Positions 50,901 through 64,000 of a stretch of DNA of 64,000 nucleotides are shown here, piece by piece. The notes below the pieces were generated by a model. The model made no database searches and was not told the origin of the DNA. It saw only the letters and a program-made list of their open reading frames with translations. Origin of the DNA: Apus apus. Its lineage: Eukaryota > Chordata > Aves > Apodiformes > Apodidae. A program made the translations under genes and the position numbers. Every line of letters starts with the position of its first letter. Position 1 is the stretch's first letter. Location of the stretch: assembly GCF_020740795.1 (NCBI RefSeq), contig NC_067312.1, forward strand, positions 63,942,905-64,006,904. The letters are read 5' to 3'.

Positions 50901-52640
50901 ATAACACTCTGAGAAATGACAAACTTCTCACTTGCAGTAATTAGGAAATTTGTGATTTGAAGAACTAATAAAAAGACTTGTGCAACGTATGCTTCATATT
51001 TACTATTCCTGCAGGAACAACACAACACAGAATAACACCAGCTAAGTGTCAGCAAGGATTAGCATTTCTATGAACCTTCAGTATTTATTGTTCAGAAAGA
51101 AGGTGGCAGTGAACAGCCAGAACAGTAAGTGGTTCAATCAGGATGCAAGACAGAGCACTTAGGCAAATATTGGCTGGCAGATTCAAAATACATGGATTAG
51201 TACATCAGAGCTGCTTTTAAAAAACACCTAACAAAGAGATTGGTATGGGTTTTTTTTAATTACTTTTTTACACAAGACATTGTAATTGTCCCAATGACTT
51301 GGGGACAATTCTTACAGTAAAGAAAGCATCAAGAGAAACACAGCCATCAAAACATGAATGTTTCTTCTGTTCCCAGACACTTTCCTATGTGTGGTTGGTT
51401 TTGGTTTTTTTCCTTAATTACAATAGATAGTTTTGACAGCTTGTGCTACTGTCATATCCATGCTCCAATCAATGAACTCTTAAAATATTTGGAAGTTTAA
51501 GATTATATTGTTACATGGTAAATATATCTGTGCTTCATTTGCCCTAATTGCAGCCTAATGTGTTAGCTTAAACTACCTCTGGCTCCTGTCCCTGTTCTTG
51601 TCTTTCAGTAATTCTCTTATCCTTTTGTTTCATTATACAATATTCAAAAACATGCTATTTCAGTCTATCCTGTTTTGTGCACTCTGCACACCTCCCATTT
51701 GCAAGTGTCCAACCTTCTTCTCCAGTCTCCCAATGTAATACCCAGCATCTAAAAGCCTGGTACTGGATCTTCTCTCTCCTCTGCAATGCTGCCTGTATCT
51801 TTCAGCCTGTCTCCACAACCTCCTTTGCTGGTGGTTTTGCATTCCTCAGCCTCACTTCCAAAGCCCTTCCTTTTCCTGCAACCAGTGACCAATGAGCCTG
51901 CTTTCCTGCAGGTTCTCATGCACAGCTATGGTGCTTGTCAAACTTTGAAGGCAGTCAGTTCAGCATTAAACTGCCAGGGGAAGGGTCAGGGGAATAAATC
52001 AGTAACACAGCTAACAAAATTATACAGAAAGGAAATCAATGAGCAGGACAGGGTTACAGCAGCCAGTGTTTGTTAGGCCTGATTTGGTACAGCAATGGTT
52101 GATTCACCATTTTTAGATTTCCTACCTTGTGCTCCATCCCTGATTTTTCTCTTATTGCTATATGTTTGTCTCCTTTGCTGTCAGTCCATGATCCTACATA
52201 CTCTCTCTTTCAGCTAAGATCCTCACATCATTTTTTTCAACCTATGAAGATTTAATACCATAGCAAAGCTTAGCAGGATAGTTTGACTTTTACTGTATCA
52301 TCACATATCACCATAACCTTGCTCTGCTATATGTTCTGCCTTAAACCAAGACCATAAATCAAGTATGGGTCAAATTGAGAGGGGAAGGGATGTCTTTGCT
52401 CTTTATGGGGCAAACAGACATTCCTCGTTTCCCAGACACATAATTATGAGCATATACAGTCGTAAGTGAATACAATCACAGGTGAGCTATAAAGAGGTTT
52501 ATATTCTGGGATTATATGAGCATCCTGCATACTTCTGGTGATAAATATGTAAAAATATAAAAAAATCAGCAACTGTGGTAAAACATGTAGTTAAAAGAAA
52601 TACAACTCAAAGAGGAGGTATGTGCTGCACTTCTTAGATA
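47995..52640. other. Intergenic DNA between CR1 copies
   Basis: AT-rich non-coding sequence with an A-run near 48409, a TTA/ATT-rich microsatellite-like stretch at about 48766-48812 and the 46-bp tandem repeat at 49038. I found no exon or RNA gene. Confidence 0.65.
49038..49136. repeat. 46-bp tandem repeat, about 2.2 copies
   Basis: Unit 1 is 49038-49083 and unit 2 is 49084-49128 (one C shorter in the C-run); a third partial copy follows (ccccacca). Units begin ccccaccatcac and end gctgcttcccgt. It is a minisatellite-like duplication in intergenic DNA. Confidence 0.9.
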
Positions 52641-52645
52641 CTTTT

Positions 52646-53190
52646 AGAATCATAGAATATGCTGGGTTGGAAGGGACCCATCAGGATTACCGAGTCCAAC
52701 TCCTGTCCCTATGTAGGGCACCCCAAGTATCACACCATGTGCTTGAGAGCATCATCCAAATGCTTCTTGAACTCAGGCATGGTGCTGTGACCCCTTCCCT
52801 GGGGAGCTTGTTCCAGTTCTTGACTGCCCTCTGGATGAAAAACCTTTTTTTGATACCTAACCTAAACCTCCCCTGATTCAGCTTCCTGCCATTTCCCTGA
52901 GACCTATCATTGGTCACAGGAGTGAAGAGATCAGAACCTTCTTTCCCTTGTGAGGAAGCCACCGACTGCAATGAGGTCACCCCTCAGCCTCCTCTTCTCC
53001 AAGCTGAATAATCCAAGTCACCTCAGCCACTCCTCATAAGTCATCCCATCCAGGCCTTTCACCATCCTCATCGCCGTCCTTTGGACTCTCTCCTATAGCC
53101 TGATGTCCTTTTTATATTGTGATGCCCAAACCCGCATGCACTGCTCAAGGCAAGGCGGCACCAGTGCAGAATAGCTTTTGAAGTAAAGCT
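52646..53190 (-). mobile_element. CR1 LINE 3' fragment
   Basis: Starts with the reverse-complemented CR1 tail (tagaatcatagaatatgctgggttggaag). On the minus strand it encodes the CR1 ORF2 C-terminus (FRLGIKKRFFIQRAVKNWNK). 5'-truncated; right boundary approximate. Confidence 0.9.
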
Positions 53191-53199
53191 GCCAAAGGC

Positions 53200-54220
53200 A
53201 GTGTTGTGTATCTGTATAGGTCAGTCTATATTACAGGCCAAGAAGTCAGTAGCCTCTTAAAATCTAAAAAAGACAATAAGCACATAGTAATAGTTTGGGG
53301 ATTAAATAAAAGCCTCAGGAGCAAGAGAGATGGTATTTATTCTCTGTTGTTCCTCAGTCTCTCATTGTTAAACTTGCATGCTGTCATGTCATACCTGCAT
53401 AACCCTTCCCTGAATAAGTCAACAGACAATGCTAAGTAACTTCACTACCACATCTAAGTGCACGTCTGTGGGACACCTGTAGGGATAGCTCCAGGGAAAT
53501 GTGAAACACAGTTACCACTAACTTCCCACTTTCCAGACTGTAAAGCAATGAAAGGATGTGCCTTCCTCTTAAGTTCAGAGATCTAGCTTGCACTGTTTGC
53601 TCCCTTTAACTCGCCCTTGAAACCAGGTTGCAGAAAAACTGGGCTGTAATGCTGGACAACAGTAACATACCAGGTAAGTGAGCATTAAACAGGTTGCTCT
53701 TCCCTGGAGTGCCCGCATGAAACACTATTGTTGTTATCCTTTGGCTTTTGGAGTTAATGTTTTACATAACAATTGCACTAATCAACTGAGGCGTTTGCAG
53801 TGCATTTACCAGCTCAGAAGCAGTGTTCCCAGATGCTCTGAAATACAAAAGACACTCGGAGAAAGAGGCTTGTGTCTCACAGGTCTGGGCGGCGAGGGGC
53901 TGCTCCGCACAGGAGGGATGGCTGCTGTGCCGCCCTCCGGCACGCGGTAGCCTGACCAACAGCGACACCGGGAGGGACATTTAACAGAACAGACTGTGAG
54001 CAAGTATGTGCCTTTGTACCAGGTACCCACAAGCAACCCTGCTCTGAACTCAGGGCTGGATGTGACACTCCGCACTGCAAAAAGCCCTGCAGTGACGGCT
54101 CAAGTTTGCACACACCTGAACACACCTGATTCATTACTTTTCAAACACGAAGCATGTATCAAATGACAGTGTGTTTTGCTGACCAAGGAACAGAAATTTC
54201 AGAATGCTGAACATGAGGCA
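53200..54220. other. Intergenic DNA with a small CpG-rich patch
   Basis: Mostly AT-rich. About 53880-53975 is noticeably GC-rich with several CpGs (ggcggcgagg, gccgccctccggcacgcgg). It has no promoter elements or exon that I can support. Confidence 0.55.
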
Positions 54221-54224
54221 TTTA

Positions 54225-54352
54225 AAAAGACCAGGTCTGATGGGGCTTTGAGCAACCTGATCTAGTGGGAGATGTCCCTGCCCATGGAATTGGGGTTGGA
54301 GCCTAGATTAACTTTAATGTCCCTCCCAATTCAAACTATTCTATGATTTTGT
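54225..54352 (+). mobile_element. Short CR1 LINE 3' end
   Basis: Contains the CR1 3' end text ggggctttgagcaacctgatctagtggg, then ccctgcccatgg, and finishes ctatgattttg, the diverged CR1 tail. About 130 bp, sense orientation. Confidence 0.85.
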
Positions 54353-54512
54353 AAGGACTTGTCAAGCCATTTTTCTTACTCAATAATTTAATTCTATGTG
54401 ATTAAGACATTTTACCCATATATAAGCCTTAAAATATTTTGTCCTCTTCCACACTGGTGCAGCACCAATACAGCAAAGAGCTCTTCTGTGATTCACACTT
54501 TATTTTTTTTTA

Positions 54513-55345
54513 TCATAGAATCACAGAATATTAGGGGTTGGAAGGGACCTCCAAAGATCATAGAGTCCAATCCCCCTGTCAGAGCATGGACAAAAACCAG
54601 GGCAGATCACTCAGAAAGGCAACTAGACAGGTTTCGAAACTCTCCAGAGGAGACTCCACAACCTCTCTGAAGAGCCTGTTCCAGTGCTCTGTAACCCTCA
54701 CAGTAAAGAAGTTCTTCCTCATGTCGAGGTGGAACTTCCAGTGCTTGAGTTTGAATCCATTGCCCCTCATCCTATCACAGGACACAAGTGAAAAGAGCTT
54801 GTCCCTGCCTTCTTGACACCCAGTCCTCATGTATGTATAGACATTCATTAGATTCCCCCTTAGTCTTCTTCTCTCTAGACTGAAAAGCCTTAGGTTTCTC
54901 AGCCTTTCCTCGTAAGGCAGTTGTTCCAGTCCCTTAATCATCCTTGTAGCCTCTGTTGGACTGTCTCAAGTAGGTCCCTGTCCCTCTTGAACTGGGGAGC
55001 CCAGAACTGGACACAACACTCCAAGTGAGGTCTCATCAGGGCTGAGTAGAGGGGCAGGAGAACCTCCCTTGATCTGCTGGACACACTTATCCTAATGCAC
55101 CCCAAGATGCCATTGGCCTTCTTGGCCACAAGGGCACATTGTTGTCCCATGGATAATTTGTTGTCTACCAGGGCTCCAAGGTCCATCTTCATGGAGCTGT
55201 TCTCTAGCAGATCACCTCCTAGCCTTCCCAGGTGCAAGACTCTGCATTTGCTCTTGAGGAACCTCATTAGGTTCCTGTTTCCCCAGCTCTCCAATCTGTC
55301 CAAATCTCGCTGAATAGCTGCACAGCCTTCAGATGAATCAGCCAA
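54513..55345 (-). mobile_element. CR1 LINE 3' fragment
   Basis: Begins with the reverse-complemented CR1 tail (tatcatagaatcacagaat). Minus-strand frames 54579-54941 and 54938-55345 encode CR1 ORF2 C-terminal parts ([34 protein letters not shown]) and overlap with a frameshift. Its 3' end faces the 3' end of the CR1 piece at 54225-54352. Confidence 0.92.
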
Positions 55346-58165
55346 TCATAAATATATATATTTCCTGATGAGATTAATGCAGAGACTTGAATGGATTAGT
55401 ACAGACTAATGAGTATCGAATGCAGCAACTATATACATAGTATCTCATACAGAAACATAGGCAGCTGGAGTTCTGGCAGCCTTGTGGTTTTGAACCCATC
55501 CAGAAACAGCACATATAACTGAATGATGGAAATACCACAAAGAAACAACACGATACCTTATTAATAGGTTGGTCTTTTGAGTACTAATAGTACTCAAAAG
55601 GAAGCTAACAGTGAGCAATTCCTCAGTGGTTTTAAGTTCAGCACTGCAAGGTATTTGCAAAAACCTCAAGTTGAGATCTACTACTGGCAAGCAGCATTCC
55701 TAGTTCCTGAAAACAGCTCCCATGCCAGCTCTATTAGAAACCATGACAGTAAAATGGAAGAGTAGCAGGCTGCAACTCACAGCCTGCAGGTTTGATTTTT
55801 CACTGTTCATTAAAAAAAACAATTGCATCTTTCTTCAGTTAAAAATAATATGGCATGAAGAAGGGAAGTTAATTGCAAGACAGTTCCCATCAAGGTCATT
55901 TCACAGTAAGCAACACTGTGCTAACAAATGAATTATTGATCATGTGTCATTTAACACTTGTTATTCACTGGTGTTACACACTCAATGGTAATTAAGTTTA
56001 TGCAACAGTGGAAGCTGCTGATAAGAGTTTGTATTAAAACTGCAAATTGCACTACACTGCATGTGCCAGTAGCTCAAGCCCCATTTTACAAATCCTCAAA
56101 TTGCTTTCCTTTGAGTGAGACAATGCAATGACAGCTAATGCAGCTTACAAACTCTCAAGTGGACTTCCAAATTAAAACAGAAATAGAAAAACAGGGTGCT
56201 TACAGTACCTTTAAACCTCCTTAGTTTAATACTTTGATCATAAGCATAACTGCTTACAGGCACGTAAATCCTTGCCAGAACCTATTACAATCTGCAGCTG
56301 TCTTAAAAGACATTCTACCCAGAGCCCAGCTCATTGGAAGTAATTCAGCTAGTCAGGTCAGGTAGGATGCTTCAACATTAGGTAACTAAATAAATAGAAG
56401 GGTGGAAAGAAGCAAGTTGCAAAAATCGTCTAAGGAATTTAAAACTGTCTGGGAAGCAGATGAAGCATTATGATTACTTGCTGTAATACCATCCTAGCAG
56501 CCCCACAATAATGCAGATAACACCATCTTTTGAATACAAATTCATATACTTGGCAAAAGTCAGGATGAATTAATAATCTGCTAACAGAGAGAGCCTGTTA
56601 TTGACTACATAAAGTGGATCGAATGCACTTACTCATAATACACAGTGGCATACACAAGTATTTCAAGCAGTCCTCTGCATGACTGCTCAAAAGTTTGTGT
56701 TGAAGATTGTTATACATAAAAATACCAAGTAAATATTTAAAAAACAGTTTAGCATGCTTGCTGAGTCACCCTCTTGATTACATTCCTACATTTTTTCCAT
56801 TCATACTAATTTTGAGATAATTATTTGAAGCCCACTCAAACATCAGGCTCACCATCCCAGTTTTGTTCCTTTCTATGGCCAGAGTTCAAATACTTAAAGC
56901 CAGAAGGCATAGTCAACCTTATTCCTGCATATGAACCAGTAGTTGTAAAATTATTTTATCCAGAGTAAAAAGGTCTTTATTTTTAGAAAAAGAGGTGTGA
57001 TATAATGAGGCTACGTAAAAACTATCAATAAGCAGCAAACAGGGGAAAGGGAAGTTCTTTAACTTAGTTTTTATTGTTCATAGTTTCATAGTGACATTGA
57101 GTGCCACAGAACAGTGTTGACACATACAGTTTCTAATAAATTGTTCTATTTTCAGAATAATTGAACTTGAAAATTCAATTGTTTCTTTGCCCTCCATCTG
57201 CTAATGATTTACCTGTATGCTTACGGGATTTCAGTTTTTTCTGTGTGCAAATACACAGCATTCTTTCATCAAATCTGTTTTCCAGTTAAATTGGCAAGCC
57301 CAAAGTCCTACAGAAGCGAGTTCACCTGGTTTGAAGAGACTCAGGAGGAAAAAACCTTGGCCGCCTACTGGCTGTAGGAAGTGAAAACACTTTCTGTAAT
57401 ACAGATGCAAAATCTGAAACACTACATGTATTTTAAAATGAGATATTAAAGTGAAAGAAAACCAGCTAGCATTGTGGCATGTTAGGCCTTTAGCACAATT
57501 TGGCTGACATTGCTATCTTAAGGTCTGTCAAAGTAAATACTGCATCATAGTGCTAAAATCTGAGCCCGAAACAAACAGTTCTGCCATGTTCAGAGATTGT
57601 GGAAATTTGGTACATAAGAGTGAGAGGAAAAGAAAAATCTCATCCCCAAATGGTGCACTAAAAACCTCAGAAGTTACTCTGTGGAAGGCTATGATGAGCC
57701 TAGCAGCACCATGCCTTTTCTCATCTTATAGTCTCAGCAAGGCATCTCCTAAATGAGTTTCTGATGGCTGCAGTCTTCAGTGGTCATGAGAAGCCCCCAC
57801 CTACAGTGAAACACATGCAATTCACTCGGCAAATTCCCTCTGGAAAAGTATTCCCTCCTGGCTGCCTCTCCAGCTCTTCAGCTGTCTTCATTGCAGGGTG
57901 TCACAAGGGCTATGAAAACCTGAATTGGCTGTGACTCCTTCCAGCATTAACTGGAGGTTTCAAGAGACTGCAGTAGCCCTTGATCTCACTCCTTATCTCC
58001 CAATACACCAGTGAAGTCATCTTTCTGAAAGAGAGGCAGGAAAACTAAAGGGGTCCTTTCAGCCCAGTGATAATTCCCTCAGCTAGCAGCTCAGTGTCTC
58101 AAAATGGACAATCAACTGAATATCCCTGTGCCAAAACAACAAAGAAAAAAAACAACCTAGAAGGC
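55346..58165. other. Intergenic DNA downstream of ALDH7A1
   Basis: AT-rich, with a perfect 12-bp hairpin at 55574-55600. No exon, repeat family or RNA gene was recognised. Confidence 0.65.
55574..55600. repeat. Perfect 12-bp inverted repeat (hairpin)
   Basis: The arms cttttgagtact and agtactcaaaag are exact reverse complements separated by aat. No Rho-independent role is relevant in this eukaryotic context. It may be a relic of a small inverted element or chance. Confidence 0.9.
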
Positions 58166-58169
58166 CAGG

Positions 58170-58637
58170 GTTCTCACAAAATGTATTTTTATTTATGCAT
58201 TGAAAAATAACCCTGTACTGCCCACTTTCCCCCATCCACCTCCCATAGCACCAGGTATCTGCAGGAAATGCAGCATGTAGTTTGAAGTATAAACCTACTA
58301 GCTGGAAATACCAGTGAATAGTGGGGAGGCAGGGAATACAGGCAGTGTGGGTTTTGAAATACAGGGATAAGGCAACATAAGATTATTCAGGCCACCTGAA
58401 TCCACACTGGCTACTTTCAGTCACCTTCCTCCCGCAGACCACATACTTCTCATCATAAAACTGAAGTAGTAATTTCATACATTAAAAGTGAAGCAATTTT
58501 AGAGTAGCTGATTTTTTTTGACAGAATTAGTATCCTTAATGTAGATAAGTGTAGGTAACTAATTTTCTTCACCACAAGGCTTAAAAGGTGCTTGGTTCTG
58601 AAATGCTAGGAGAGTTCATAGCACATTCATAAGGCTG
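58170..58637 (-). other. ALDH7A1: ALDH7A1 3' UTR (inferred)
   Basis: Non-coding sequence from the stop codon to the candidate AATAAA. The extent is inferred from the polyadenylation signal only. Confidence 0.5.
58188..58193 (-). terminator. ALDH7A1: Candidate ALDH7A1 polyadenylation signal
   Basis: TTTATT on the + strand, AATAAA on the minus strand, about 445 bp downstream of the ALDH7A1 stop codon. It is the first canonical signal found in that direction. Confidence 0.55.
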
Positions 58638-63439
<4,802 letters not shown>

Positions 63440-64000
63440 TTAACAAAAATGAAAACATCAGCATGTTACTGAAGTAAACAGCCACTTTGCAGTACCTGAG
63501 ACACTGAACAATATAATAAACTGACAGGTTAGTCAAGAAACAGTAGGAATACCTGCACTAGCATAGCACACCAAGACATACAGAAACAACTCAAAACTCC
63601 TATTACAGTTATATCTGGAATTAGACAAAAAATGTAGGTCTAAACAAATGACAAGAGCCTTTTGCAAAGAAGCTTGCAAAGAAACCCAGCTCCACTTTAA
63701 TTCACAAAACTACAAGCAATTTCTTGCTGTTCCATCACCTTGTCCTCTCACTGAGAAGATATCTAGCAGCATAAAGAAGTATCCAGAGCATAAGGCAGCA
63801 TTAAGAATGGTAAAGCGTACCCAGACACATGCAAAAAAAAAACCTAGCTAAAACACACAAATACATCACAATGTAAAATATAAATTATCTGAACAGATTC
63901 ATCCAGCTAGAAGACACTGGGATGTTTAAAGCAAAACTAGTATGTATAAGCCTCAAAGAATACCCAAAATATCACTCCACTTAAACAGTCCCACAGAATT

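Overview
This window is nuclear DNA from a bird. It has GT-AG introns, six antisense or sense CR1 LINE pieces with the typical CR1 3' tail, and an LTR of a type common in neoavian genomes (recognised from memory). It also carries two genes that are neighbours on human chromosome 5q23 and, to my knowledge, on the avian Z chromosome. The species cannot be named from the sequence. No prokaryotic genes, CRISPR arrays or tRNA/rRNA genes were seen.

Layout: 1-4030 is AT-rich intergenic DNA with nothing recognisable. A CpG island at about 4040-5250 carries the promoter and first coding exon of GRAMD2B (formerly GRAMD3), which runs on the + strand to its stop codon at 38433. I reconstructed 14 coding exons; every splice junction is GT-AG, all phases agree, and the result is a 424-residue protein with a GRAM domain and a C-terminal membrane anchor. 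Its introns hold CR1 copies (10.5-11.0 and 12.0-12.7 kb), an LTR-like block (24.1-25.1 kb), an ERVL-type LTR (35.6-36.3 kb), and two near-identical 846-bp direct repeats (5.7-6.5 and 34.4-35.2 kb) that bracket exons 2-13.

From 38.4 to about 58.2 kb lies the GRAMD2B 3' UTR and then intergenic DNA dominated by CR1 insertions, including a nearly complete but broken CR1 ORF2 at 44.9-48.0 kb, plus a long A-rich tract and short tandem repeats. From about 58.2 kb to the right edge is the 3' half of ALDH7A1 (antiquitin) on the minus strand: eight exons, including the catalytic cysteine and the stop codon. The upstream exons lie beyond the window.

The two genes are tail-to-tail and functionally unrelated: one encodes an ER-membrane GRAM-domain protein, the other a lysine-catabolism aldehyde dehydrogenase. 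I found no undescribed gene system. The observation most worth following is the pair of indel-free direct repeats inside GRAMD2B.
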